Part shown: positions 22,192-33,296 of the stretch, piece by piece
Numbering within the stretch: the first letter of the stretch is position 1
Layout: every line of letters starts with the position of its first letter
Source of the DNA: Pegoplata infirma
Lineage: Eukaryota; Arthropoda; Insecta; Diptera; Anthomyiidae
Direction of reading: 5' to 3'
Assembly (NCBI GenBank): GCA_963921195.1
Contig: OY992536.1
Coordinates: 322,789,038 to 322,853,037, forward strand
DNA length: 64,000 nt
Notes under the pieces: generated by a model
The model's input: only the letters and a program-made list of their open reading frames with translations
Told to the model about the DNA's origin: nothing
The model's database searches: none
Translations under genes and position numbers: made by a program

Positions 22192-22262
22192 TACTTTAGC
22201 TTAGTGGTTAGAGACTAAGCTTCACGAACAACTGGTATTGTGTTCGAATCTCGGTGGGGATA
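22192..22262 (+). ncRNA. tRNA-like module, right, TIR copy 2
   Basis: TAGCTTAGTGGTTAGAGACT (A box) and GTGTTCGAATCTCGG (B box) about 35 bases apart. No convincing acceptor stem. Confidence 0.7.
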
Positions 22263-22529
22263 AGTTAAAAATAAATAAATTTTTAAAAATAGAATATTGT
22301 AAATAAATAAAAATAAAATAATAAAGTAAATAAAATAATGAAAGAAATAAAAATAGAATTGAACAATAAAATTTTTTTTCCATAGCCTATGAACTTTTTC
22401 ATAGGTATCTGGTTTCTATGAATTTGTTTCATAGATTCTATGAAGGGCATCATTGGATCACTTCTAATGACTTATTTCATAGAATCAATGTACGTTTTCT
22501 TAGCCGTAATGAACAAAATTCTTTCAGTG

Positions 22530-23125
22530 TAGTAAAATTTTGTGTGAGAAAACTGAGTGAAATCTATAGATAAAATAAAAAATACGTGAAAGTGTTTTTT
22601 TAACATGGTTTTTTTGTGAATTTTTCAGACTTTTTTATGAAATTTAAAATTAATAGTAAATTATTAATTTTATATTTACTAAATTCGCGCTGTTTTATAT
22701 TACTTCGTGGTTTTAATAGTGTATTACAATTTAAGGTTGGAGTAAATATTGTGCGAGAAAACTGAGTGAAACCCATTTTTTATTATTCTTAATTCTATAA
22801 AAAGATTATTACAATTTCATATATATTTAATTTTACAAATAAAAGTAGCACTTGTTCAATGAAAGTATTTAATTTCAAAAATAAAAAGTAGGATTTATTC
22901 AATGAAAGTATTTCATAAGAATTAAATACTTTTTTCATTAAAGTAATGAACAATTTTCATAAAATACAATTTATATTTTGTATAAACAATGTTCATTAAT
23001 TTAATGAAACTTGTTCTTGCAATGCATCTTATGATACCTTTTCATTAATTCAATGAAACCCTACATAGGTAGGTTCCTCTTTAACGTCTTTTTTCATAAC
23101 ATCAATATACAAATTTCTATCAGTG
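22530..23125 (+). mobile_element. CACTGATAGAAA TIR element, partial copy (right part)
   Basis: Matches 42715-44653 with the foldback there removed: GTAAAATTTTGTGTGAGAAA near 22533, repeated GCGAGAAAACTGAGTGAAA, TCAATGAAAGTATTT units, and the right end AAATTTCTATCAGTG. The left end is missing; TIR copy 2 sits where it should continue. Confidence 0.75.
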
Positions 23126-24212
23126 TAGATATTACAAATTTTATAGCAATACTAAAACTTAATCAATCTCAACTTTTAACAGAGTTGTATTTTTCCCATT
23201 GTTAACCCTTAGTAGGACTTTTCAGGTCTTGAAAATGTCCGTTAGGTTTAAATTTTTGTTTCATATTTCAAATAAAATTTCTAAATAAAATTTTGATCTT
23301 TACAAATAACCTGCAATGTTGAATGACATTTTTTTGGAATTCCATTTAATCTTAATCATATGACTTCTGAAAATGGTGTAGTTATTGAATCTATAATTTA
23401 AAAATTTTGCAATAATATTTTTTTTTTAATGATTGGCGAATTTAAAATTTTTCCCAACACTAATGTGTGACTTTTATTGTGGTAAAAGTATGAAGAAGAC
23501 ATGAATGATGTTACAGCTTTTATGTTTTTACAATAAGGCTGGTTGGTTAGTTAGTTAACTGGCTGACGGACAGACTGTCTGTTTGTTTGAATGTTTGGTT
23601 CAATAGCTGATTTTGATGATGGTTAGTTAGTTTGGATGGTTGGTTGGGTTCCATTTCGTTCGATTCATTTTTGGTTACATGATTGCCAGTGGTCGGTCAT
23701 ATATTGTACATGTACTCGTATATTCTCACAAATAACGAACTCCTTTTACAGGCTTGTTTTTCAAACAATTGTAATTTTTGAATTGAGAATTTAAATTCAA
23801 TTTCCTGAGTCTAAACTGTTTCCAGACTACTTGTGGTTGTTGCTTGCTGACAATGATGATGTGGCTGCTGAAATCATCATTGATTTTTGCCATTATGTAA
23901 AAAGTATGAGTACATACTTAAAATACAACAAATGTAAGAGTGTGTGAGAATGTCACTATTAACTTGGATGAGTTGTTTTCGATTCTGATGAGGATGACGA
24001 TGATTTTGTTTGGATTCTTTAACATTTTCACTATAGTGATGTAAGGCGTATACGTTTATTATTTTTTTTTATTGGGGTGGAATTTATTGAGTGTTTTTTT
24101 ATATCACTCATCGTTTTCGAGATAAGCTTGAAATGTAAATGCTTAGACGTTTTAACGCGATTTTTTCAAAAATGGCACTGGCGAAGAATTTGATTTTTCT
24201 CGAAATATAGTA
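23126..24212. other. Non-repetitive-looking AT-rich DNA
   Basis: Contains GGTTGGTTAG-type short repeats near 23528-23650 and GATGATG-like patches near 23850-24005. No ORF or terminal repeats seen. Confidence 0.4.
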
Positions 24213-24433
24213 CACTGCGCGACAAAACTAACCACTATTTTAGAAAACAAGAGGTACGACCATCATTTCAATATATTTCGGACATGCTGAATCGAATGGC
24301 GTACTCCGTTTTTCGATGTATGGTACAGTTTTCTTGTAAAATGTCATTAAAGATTGGCTGATTTTCAGTTGCTTTTTTAACAAAAAAAATTCCAAAGCTA
24401 ATGATTTTTAAATTTTATGGCATGGAAAACAAA

Positions 24434-25033
24434 CACAGAAAAAAATAAAAAAAAATTTTTAGTAAATTTTTAATACTATTGAGTAAAAAATTACTCAATT
24501 TTCCACCAGTAAACGATTTAATAGTATTGAGTAAACTTTTAATAAAAAATTATTAAATGCTTAATAAAAAATTTGAGTAAATTATTAATTCACACAATTA
24601 AATCTTTACTTAAAATTTTTTAATATTTTTAAGTAACTTTTTAATTGTGTCAAGTAAAAATTTACTCAAAATGTATCAAATTATTTTTTTAAAAAGTTTA
24701 AAAAGTTTCTAATTTTTTTTTCCAAAAAAATTGCTTTTACAAACTTTACCAAATATACTTATGTCTTCAAGACAAAGTAAAATTTTATAAAGATGATTTC
24801 AAACTTTCATATACATATACAAAAAACAATAAACTAAATGAGAATTCAAAACACCAAGAGAAAAAAAATAAACAAAAAAAAAATATTAAATTTGTATTAA
24901 ATTATTTACTCAAATTTTATTTTCAATTTTTGAGTAAATTTTTAATTGCGTCAATTAAAAAATTACTCAAATTTGTTTTAAAAAATTAAACAAGTGATTA
25001 CTCAAATTTGTTTCCTCCATATTTTTTTCTGTG
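24434..25033. mobile_element. CACAGAAAAAAAT MITE, copy E2
   Basis: Same family as 18144-18702. Comparing GGAAAACAAA|...|AAGATATAAC with the unbroken opposite arm near 26025-26047 shows a 2-bp duplication (AA). 600 bp, non-coding. Confidence 0.85.
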
Positions 25034-25647
25034 AAGATATAACTTGTAGCAATATTTCTAATATAAATTTGGTTTAAAGCTTTTCATTTTAAGCCCATTC
25101 ATTCGCGGATTTCTTCATTTTTTTAAGTTTTCGCGAAATTAACCGCTAAATTGGTCTCTGATAAAAAACTTGCATTTTGTGGATCATAAAGGCGTCCATG
25201 ACACTACGAATAGTGGACAAAAAACATCTATGTTATATGGACCATCATGATGAAAATCGCGAAAAACCGTTTTTTTTGTATATGGCAGCATCACTTTAGG
25301 AGATGATTTGAGGCTTCATCTTTTAGTATATAATGTGGGAACCTTAAACAATTAACTGACCAAAAATTTGTCCAAAAAATTTTTCATTTGCAAAAGTTAT
25401 CTAAACAAAAACTATAATTATTGTAGGGTTAACACTGAAATAATAGTTTTTGTTAAGATAACTGTTGCAAATGAAAATTTTTTTGGCCAAATTTTTGGTC
25501 AGTTAATTGTTTAAGCTTCCCACATTATATACTAAAAGATGGAGTCTTAAATCATCTCGTAAAGTGATGCTGGCATATACAAAAAAACTGTTTTTCGCGA
25601 TTTTCATCATGATGGTCCATATAACATAGCTGTTTTTTGTCCACTAT

Positions 25648-25852
25648 AATAGTTTTGATCACATGATCAATTATTTTTATTTATTCTTTCTTTTATTTAC
25701 AACTCATTTTTAATAAATTCAACCTAATCGAGAACTGGTAACAATGACCGTCGTCTCGTTGTAGCGAAAAAACCAAGGGTTCTGGTGGGAATCGAACCCA
25801 CGACCTCCAGGTTGCAAGGCTAGCACGCTACCAACTAGCCTATGGGGGCCCC
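25648..25852 (-). mobile_element. tRNA-derived SINE-like repeat, copy 2
   Basis: Flanked by CCACTAT direct repeats (25641-25647, 25853-25859). The left foldback arm keeps the empty site near 25210. Minus strand: GGCTAGTTGGTAGCGTGC (A box), GGGTTCGATTCCCACC (B box), then a unique body and the palindromic tail TTGATCATGTGATCAA. About 205 bp. Confidence 0.85.
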
Positions 25853-26243
25853 CCACTATTCGTATTGTTAGGGATGCCTTTTTGATTCACTTAAAGCAAG
25901 TTTTTTATCAAAGACCAACTTGGCGGTTAATTTCGCGAAAACCTCAAAAAATGAAGAAATTCGCGAATTTAAGGGCTTAAGATGAAAAGCCTCAAACCAA
26001 ATTTGTATAAGAAATATTGCTACAAGTCATATCTTTGTTTTCCATGCCATACAATTTAAAAATCATTAACTTTGCAAATTTTTTTGTTGAAAAACTGGCT
26101 CGAAATCAGCAAATCTTAAACGACATTTTGCAAGAAAACTGTACCATACATCGAAAAACGGAGTACGCCATTCGAATCAGCATGTCCGAAATATATAGAA
26201 ATGATGGTCGTAACTCTTGTTTATTTTTTAGTGTTCCGCAGTG

Positions 26244-26694
26244 GTATTAGTCAACACAGATATATAATCAAGAAAGATATTTATAGTGATTGGAACATGA
26301 GGTTAAATTCGTTTCTAACGAAGCGTGATAGTTATTTCTAGTTTAAAGAGGCCTTTTGCACTGCGAGTAGCCTGATAGGCGTAAAATTTTTATAAAAAAA
26401 TTACTCATTTTCCATGAACCCCCTTTTGCCTCATTAGAGTTAAAATTTTCAAAAAAATACTTTTTTCAGAATGTTTTTTTTTTTATTTTGCTAGAGGATT
26501 CTAAATATGGGCAGAGGCTTTAAAGCAGTGGTGCGCACACACATACTATAGCATTTATGCTTGTGTGGGTAGTAGCAAGCGAAAAGTCAACAAATTTGCT
26601 CAAGCAACAGAATTTTATAGTGTACGTGTGTCGACAGCGCACAAGCAGCATTTTTTAGCCTATTCCCGCGGGAATAGGAATTACAAAAATGTCC
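26244..26694. other. Unclassified DNA before LINE fragment
   Basis: A 12-bp inverted pair (TTTAAAGCAGTG near 26519 and CACTGCTTTAAA near 26698) brackets GC-richer sequence including GTGCGCACACACA and CCCGCGGGAATAGG. Possibly a small TIR element inserted at the edge of the LINE fragment; not established. Confidence 0.3.
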
Positions 26695-26826
26695 TTCACT
26701 GCTTTAAAGTCTGTTTTGGAGCTCTTGTACCGTGAGCAAAGGAGGGAGTTGATGCTTATCAACGACAAAGGGTATCCAGCTCTACTTATTTACTCATTAG
26801 AGCATAGTCAGAATGTGGGTTGTGTG
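26695..26826 (+). mobile_element. Diverged LINE fragment
   Basis: Matches the post-RT part of the LINE near 60586-60705 (GGGTATCCAGCTCT, AATGTGGGTTGTG), with many substitutions. Cut off on the right by the CAGGCGCGGATCC element. Confidence 0.7.
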
Positions 26827-28009
26827 CAGGCGCGGATCCAGCTCCTGAGTTGGGGGGGGGGGGGGTAATTTTTTTACTCACAAAACTTTTTTTTACTCAA
26901 AATTTTGTTTTTGCAGGGAACCTCAGGTCGGATTTGAATCATTAGGTAAGGTTTTTTAGCGTCTTCCTCTTGTCTATTATGATTTTTTCTGTAGAAACAT
27001 TTCCTATTTTTAAAATTTTTTTCCTATAAAAAAGGTTTTACCATTAAAGAAAATGTTTGTTATTTAAAAAATGTTTCCTCAAAAAAAAAAATGACCCAGA
27101 TTCTGAAAAAAATATTCCATTAGAAAATATATTAGATTTGCGTCATATTTAATTCAAAAAAGTTTCTTGATTTCAAAATTTTTCAGTATCGTTTGCTTAA
27201 AGAAAAAGTTTATGAGTCTGGGACATTATCCTAATAGAAAAATTCTGAGGATCTGGGAAATTATGCTGCAGAAAAGTTTTAGGAATTTATAAAATTCTTG
27301 CTTTTGAAAATTTTTTATGTTCTGATACATGTAGGAAATGCTCAGAAACTTAGGCAATTTTCCCACCAAAAAATTCCTATTTAAGAAAAATTTTCGACTA
27401 GATTTTGTGACTTTTTTCCCCATAGAAAACTTCTAAGGTTCTGAAATATGTTTGTCTATTCTGTTTTTCCACCCAAACGTTCTTTCTTCACCAAAATTTT
27501 CAGGTTTTGAAAAACGAAAACCAGAAAGTACCTGAGATAAGCAAAATTTAAGACTTTAATGCCTTTAAAAATTTTTGAGTCAATTTCCTAGATTTTGAGA
27601 CGTAAAGGTTTTGAGACACTTTTCCCAGAAAAAACCTAAGATTCTCAAACTTTTTCTAAGACCTAGTATTTTCTATTGAAAAGTCAGAGAATCTAAGAAA
27701 TTTTTTATACAAAAAAATTTTAGATTCTGAAACATTTTTCCTACAGAAAAAGCAGCAGCTTTTGGAAAGGAATCCCGAGTCAAGTAGCGCTTCCAAACGT
27801 GCTGAATTCATGCATGATTCTCTAAGGCGATGTCCCACTTTAGAGCGCTAGTTGGATACACAGAAAAAGCGCTTTTAAGATGCACTGAAATCACGTGTCT
27901 TTAGAGCGCTGATTAAAGCATACTTTTATAGCGCTGATTAAGCGCTATAAAGATGCAGTGAATTCATGTATCTTTTCAGAGCTGATTTAAGCAGAATAAA
28001 AAAAAATTG

Positions 28010-28400
28010 AAAATTTTGAAATCAAAATGGAAATTTTTAAAATACAAATGGAATTTTCTAAAAAGTATTTAGAAAATTTTGGAAATGCAAATGTAAATTT
28101 CTTAAATACAATTGGAAATTTTTGTAATATAAACGGAAATTTCTGAAATATAAGTGGAAGTTTCTGAAATAGAAATTTAGGAAATATAATTGGAAAATTT
28201 TTGAAATATAATTGTAAATTTTTGAGTTATAAATGAAAATTTCTGAAAAATAATTGGAAATTTTTGAAATATAATTGGAAATTTTATAAATATAATTTAA
28301 GTTTCTAAAATATGATTGTAAGTTTTTCGTAATATAATTTGTATTATTTGAAATTAAAGTGGAAATTGTGTAGTCAAAAATTGTTTTTAAAAATACTGAA
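28010..28400 (-). repeat. Degenerate tandem array, about 30-bp unit
   Basis: TTTCTGAAATATAATTGGAA is repeated with drift about a dozen times. The apparent 120-codon minus ORF here is an artefact of the array. Confidence 0.75.
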
Positions 28401-28440
28401 AAATATTTTAAAATCTGCAAACATTTTTTTGAAATACATA

Positions 28441-28710
28441 TCGCTCCTTTACTTGTATAGTGTCATAACTCAAAAAATGCGTTTTTTGAGTTAATGATGC
28501 AGAATTATTCGTTATATCGTGCTTTATATTGTGTCAAAAATTCGTATTAATATCTTTTAAACTCACCGTTTGAGAAGAGTACACGCCGTTATTACATTTT
28601 CTATGTACCGGCCTTTTTCAATTAAAAACCAGTTTCTATAGTAAACTTTAAACGGGTTTTCTGCAAAATCAAATATTTTGAGTTATGACACTATACAAGT
28701 AAAGGTGCGA
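28441..28710. mobile_element. Small TA-target MITE
   Basis: TIRs start TCGCTCCTTTACTTGTATAG and pair for about 35 bases with one mismatch; TA lies on both sides. Pairing continues imperfectly about 15 bases outward, so the true ends may be further out. Shares the TA|TCG start with 3772-4709 and 17165-19796. Confidence 0.75.
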
Positions 28711-29314
28711 TATGTATTTGTAAAAATTTTAGCAACATTTTTTTGATTTAAAAAAAAATAATAATCTAGATAAATTAGTAAACAAGAAAAAAGTTGTAAG
28801 AAAGAGAAAAAAATGTAAAAATTAGATAAAAAACATACCAATAAATGAAAAAATATGCAAAAAAAGTTAAAACAAATGTATTTTAATTTTTGTGTTTTTC
28901 GTTATCAGACTGTGTTTAATCCAAATCGGTTTATTCTTTGAAATAACAAAAAGCATTTGCTGTTTTTTGGTAAGCCTATTTATCATCATTCAAAATGTGT
29001 TAAAGACGTTATGATTGAAGCACTCTTTGCAGCGCTGATAAATGCGCAATAATGATGCAGTGAAATCATCTGTCTTCGTCCGAAACTCAAACTTTTTTAT
29101 TCAAAAAGTGTTAAAAATATTAAAAAGGAAAGCAAGTGTGAAATTTTATCAAAAAATAATTTTAAATTGTAAGATTTATATAAAAAATCTTAACAAAAAA
29201 TTAAACTTTTTTCCCCTTACTTTTACTGCATCCTTAAGAGCGCTCTTTGGATGCGCTTCGGTATGCTATAAATAGATGCTGTGTCGCCAAAATCTCGATT
29301 TATTTCTGCTGGGT

Positions 29315-30330
29315 TAGACAAAAAGAGTCTCTTACATTTTTCAAATAGAAATAATCTCAGAATTTAAGATATTTTCTTAGATTCTAGGACATTTTTCCTA
29401 AAATATCACATTCTTAAATTTTTTTCTATAGAAAAAGTCTCATATTCTGAGTCATTTTTATTTTACAAAAAGTCTCAGATTCTAGAAAATTTTTTCTATA
29501 AAAACTCACAAGTTTTGAGATATTTTTTCTATCGAAAAAGTCTTAAATTTTTTAATTTTAGCCAAAGATTTCAGCTTTTTTTTCAAATTCCGTAACATTT
29601 TTCCTATCAAAAAGTTCCAGATTCTGCGTGAATTGGCTTTAAAAAATCTAAGATTCTAATAAATTTTTTCTAAGAAAAATTCTCAAATTTTCCCTAAAGA
29701 AAATTTTCTTGATTTTCCAAAAAAATTAAAGATTCCGAGATTTTTTTTCCTATAAAAAAAAATTTTAAGATTCAAAAACATTATTCCTATAGAAAAATTT
29801 TGAGATTCTTGAGCATTTTTTATAGAAAAAAAAATTTATATAATTTATTTTCTTTTTCTCTTTACTTTTTACCTACCTTCTCAGATTTTTTCGAAAGAAG
29901 AATTATCAGATTTTCTCTATAGAAAATTCTCATATTTTTTCTTAAGAAAAATTCTTAGACTTTTTCTATAAAAAAAATTCTCAAATATTTTCCTTTAGAA
30001 AAATTGATAGATTTTTCTTATTAAAGTTCTCAGATTTTTCCCATACAAAAATTCGCAGGTTTTTCTCATAGAAAAATTCTTAAATTTTTCCTTAAGAAAA
30101 ATTTCTAAATTTTTCGTTCAGAAAAATTATCGTAAAAAATTTCCGAGACTTTTTTCATATAAAAAAATTATAACATTCCGAAAAAAAACTTTAATGTTTT
30201 TCCTATAGAAAAATTAGTAAATTATTCCTATAGGAATATTCTCAATTTTTTTCCAATGAAAAATTTTCAATTTTTTTCATATAGAAAAATTTAACATTCG
30301 AGACATTTTTCCTTTAGAAAAATTTTTCAT
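29315..30330. repeat. Degenerate CCTATAGAAAAATTCTCAG array
   Basis: Body of the CAGGCGCGGATCC element: repeated CTCAGATTTTTC and TATAGAAAAA phrases in irregular spacing. Same array type at 33420-34370. Confidence 0.7.
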
Positions 30331-30429
30331 ACAAAAAATTTTGATATTATTTTTTTTTCATCTCCCTTTTCTTTATTTTCCTTTCTTTTTTTCTTCTTTA
30401 AAATTCGGTTTGGGGGGGGGGGGGAGAAT

Positions 30430-30610
30430 TTTGTTTTTTTTTCAACAAAGAAATTCAACAAACACAAACACAATTTGTTGATCTGACAGAAGTAATAAAT
30501 CTTATTTTTTTTTTTCAACAAAGAAATTCAACAAACACAATTTGTTGAACTGACAAATGTATTTTTTTTTTCAACAAAGAAATTTAACAAACACGAACAC
30601 TATTTATTGA
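30430..30610 (+). repeat. Tandem repeat, three units of about 70 bp
   Basis: TTTTTTCAACAAAGAAATTC followed by AACAAACACAA and TTTGTTGA, three times, with the last unit most diverged. The ends TTCAACAAA / TTTGTTGA are themselves complementary. Confidence 0.8.
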
Positions 30611-32170
30611 CATGATAAAAGAACTTTTAAATAAAATTACTTGACTGAGTTTGTTGAAAACAAAATCGGAGTTTTGTATTATGGACTAACATGCGGCCGT
30701 TTTTACTAAATGTTTGGTTGATATCATGTTTGGTTGATTTACAATTGATGTTTGTTGATTTAAATTTGAGGATTTTATTTTCTGTGCAGTACTATCCATA
30801 GATGCGGTAATTTTTTCTCCACCTTAGTGCAGATTCAATAGGGTCATAACTAGTATTATCAAAAGCTTCCTCAATATACAGAAAGTCACAAAGAACTATT
30901 TCCTCTCATTCCACTTATTAAATATCAAGAAGTAACATTTTAGGAGACCAAACTAAAATCGGATTTTCCAAAAGGTTCTTCTTTCAGATTGTTTTTTTAT
31001 GGCTGGGCGATGAGTCAGCTATCAGTCCTTTACTCCTGTGACCGTTTTTGAGACATAGAGAAAAATCTCAATTTCCCTGAAAACCCATATCTTGCTTAGA
31101 GGTGGCAGCAGTATTACACAGATCCATCAATTAATATATGGGGAAATTCTTACGCACCCATGTACAATTTTATAGAAGTACAGACTTTTTCCCCGGATTC
31201 ACACCTAAAAAAAAGTGCCCACTTAATGTGTAAATAAAATTCTTATATTTCCTGCCAAATATAATCGCAACAACTACCACATACTAGTAGCAGTAGTAGA
31301 GTAAGTAGAATTGGGCGCTGTGTCATGACTGTATATGGTATCAATTGATTTCAGTATAATATTGCCAATCAGTGTGTAAGTGAAGTTTTGAATTTTTATT
31401 CAATTGGGTTTATGTCCACATTGTAATAAAGCCATCACTGTTGTGCAATGCAATGTCAAACTTTGATCATGGAAATTTTTCCATTTAATAAATGATTGAA
31501 CAAAAAAAAAAAATAATATTCAACTGCACTGAAAGAAATGCAGTGCAGGAATTGAGATCTAAACGAAACACAAAATATAATGGATCGCCAAAACTACATT
31601 CATGTAAGAAGAACGGGATTTAAATTGATATAATTAATTTAATTTATTCTCTCAGTGTAAGTTTTTCCTTATGTCGAGCATATGCATAATGATTTTTTTT
31701 TCTCTTGAAAATCTTTGTATATTTGTTATATTTGAATAACTACAAGAATGAAAAATATTTTAATTTAAAAAATACAATTCCAACGTGGCTCGTAAACCAT
31801 TTAAAATAAATAAGAACGAACGAACTACCCGGCAAACGAGTAGAAAATTCAGTTTTGTACGTATTTCTTTCCAAGAAGAGAGCTCAAAGCTACATATAGT
31901 GTAGTGTGTATGTATTATACCCAAAGGATATATTAAAGTCATGTGATGTTGATGTACGTACGAACGTACGAACGAACAACAACATAATGTCATTTAAATA
32001 AATGTTCAACAAAAATCTTAGTAGTAAAAACGCGATTCTACGTGTGATTTCCGTTTATATATATTTTCTTTTTATAGTCAACACTTATTGTTAGTGGTAA
32101 AGGGATTGTATAATTTTGTTGTTCCGTTTGTAACATCTCGCAATATTGATTATTAAATACAGATTTATTT
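30611..32170. other. No supported gene
   Basis: Mostly non-repetitive within the window. CGAACGAACTACCC/ACGAACGTACGAACGAAC patches near 31815 and 31958 are simple repeats. Possible host DNA. Confidence 0.4.
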
Positions 32171-32255
32171 TTCTGAGTGTATGAGAAAATATTAGAATTA
32201 TTCAGACCATTAGAAAAATTCCAAAAACATTTTAATAATTTTTGTGGAAAACTCG

Positions 32256-32640
32256 CAAAAAATTGTACTATGGAGGCAGTAGGAAAAATCGCCCAAAGAA
32301 AAATCGCCAAAAAAATAAATTCGCCGAAGACCTTTTCATACCAAATATTTCATATGAAAAATTACCAAACATTTTTGGGCAATTTTCATAGTTTCTCGGA
32401 AAAGTTTCGAAATTAAAAAATTATTACAGACCAAATTCTACTTTTTTCTCGAAAAAATTGTACTGGGGAGGACGCAGGAGAAATCGCCCAAAGGATAATC
32501 GCCGAAAAAAAATTAAATTCTTCCAAAAACTTTTCATACCAAATATTTCATATGAAAAATTACCCTATATTTTTGGGAAAATTTTCATAGTTTCTGGGAA
32601 AAATTTCGTAATTAAAAAAATACTTTTCTCAACGTTTATT
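32256..32640 (+). repeat. Tandem duplication, unit about 196 bp, two copies
   Basis: AAATTGTACTATGGAGG near 32258 and AAATTGTACTGGGGAGG near 32454 begin parallel units. Both contain AAATCGCCCAAAG, then CTTTTCATACCAAATATTTC and TTTTCATAGTTTCT. Confidence 0.85.
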
Positions 32641-32666
32641 TTTTTAATTTCTAAAACCATTATAGA

Positions 32667-32850
32667 TACCCAGTCGGCAAAATAAAAGCACACCTGACAT
32701 ACTGCTGACACTCCCGTTATGAAATCGCTGACATCTTCATACAATTTTTCAAAATGTCATCAATGACATGTCAGCAGTTGGTCAGCGGTTGTTTAAACGA
32801 ATTGTTAGTGGCCACCGATGCTGTTGGACACTGCTGACCAACTGCTGACT
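32667..32850 (+). repeat. Small dispersed repeat (relative at 11400-11690)
   Basis: Starts CCCAGTCGGCAAAATAAAAG; carries CTGACATACTGCTGACA, CATGTCAGCAGTTGGTCAGC and TTTAAACGAATTGTT. Same family as 11400-11690 on the other strand. Confidence 0.6.
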
Positions 32851-33165
32851 TTTTTTTGCACAATTTTTTTTTTTCCAGGGAACTTCAGGTCGTATTTATT
32901 ATGATTTTTTCTATAGAAACATTTTCAAATTTTAAAAATTTATGCCTACAAAAAAAAAAAAACTTAAATGTTTGATATTTTGAAAAATGTCTCTTCAAGA
33001 AATTTTCAGATTCTAAAGCATTTTTCTGATGGCAAAATACCCAGATTCTGACATAATTTTCTAATAGAAAGTTTATCGCAATAGAATACTTCTGAGGTTA
33101 TGAGGCATTTTGATACAGAAAAGCTTTTAAAATCTATACAAAAATATTTTAAGAAATTTTATTCT

Positions 33166-33296
33166 AGCTCGAGGTCATTAATTCCTTTACTTATTAAAGC
33201 TATGATATTCTCATAGAGTAATTTTCAAAAATTATTCTATGAGAGTATCAAAGTCTAAATAAGTAAAGGAATAATGACTTCGAGCTAGAATAAACC
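33166..33296. repeat. Long hairpin, arms about 60 bp
   Basis: TTTATTCTAGCTCGAGGTCA pairs with its complement near 33275, with few mismatches and a short turn near 33230. Related sequences at 50935-51345 and 52689-52870. Confidence 0.85.

Larger units (their letters stand above)
21616..22529. mobile_element. CACTGAAAGAAT TIR element, copy 2 (uninterrupted)
   Basis: TIRs CACTGAAAGAATTATTGTTC and GAACAAAATTCTTTCAGTG (one mismatch), flanked by TA on both sides. 914 bp, with no ORF. Two different tRNA-like modules lie near 21905-22015 (minus) and 22192-22262 (plus), pointing away from each other toward the ends. Serves as empty-site reference for two insertions in copy 1. It abuts a copy of the CACTGATAGAAA element. 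Confidence 0.85.
24213..26243. mobile_element. Giant foldback, about 1.2 kb once two guests are removed
   Basis: Ends CACTGCG and CGCAGTG. The two halves pair almost throughout: GGCGTACTCCGTTTTTCGAT near 24299 with its complement near 26153, GGACCATCATGATGAAAATC near 25239 with 25599-25618, and the turn near 25433. The left arm holds a CACAGAAAAAAAT MITE (24434-25033), the right arm a SINE-like element (25648-25852). Each arm preserves the empty site of the other's guest. A 77-codon frame at 26017-26250 lies wholly in the arm and is not a gene. Confidence 0.85.
27751..29314. mobile_element. AGCGCT-repeat element, copy 1
   Basis: Starts AGCAGCAGCTTTTGGAAAGG and ends TTTCTGCTGGG. Both ends hold units of about 50 bp with AGCGCTGATTAA and ATGCAGTGAAATCATGTGTC. 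Copy 2 is at 50601-51478 with the same order. Non-coding; class unknown. Confidence 0.65.
26828..30435. mobile_element. CAGGCGCGGATCC element, copy 1, made of degenerate short arrays
   Basis: Starts CAGGCGCGGATCCAG, soon followed by a run of Gs. Most of the body is variations on CAGATTTTTCCTATAGAAAAA, about 25-35 bp per unit, too diverged to count reliably. The right side ends with AAAATTCGGTTTGGGGGG; the terminal TGGATCCGCGCCTG is lost. Long guests: 27751-29314 and, inside it, 28441-28710. The end sequence resembles some hAT termini, but no duplication is visible. All ORFs in this region are repeat artefacts. Confidence 0.6.

Noticed and set aside
22192..22262. Functional tRNA gene
   Set aside because: A and B boxes are good but no acceptor stem pairs and the module lies in a repeated TIR element; called tRNA-like only. 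The same applies to the other modules.
28058..28420. 120-codon minus-strand ORF with repeated Ile-Tyr-Asn-Phe pattern
   Set aside because: Reflects the degenerate tandem array at 28010-28400, not selection on protein.
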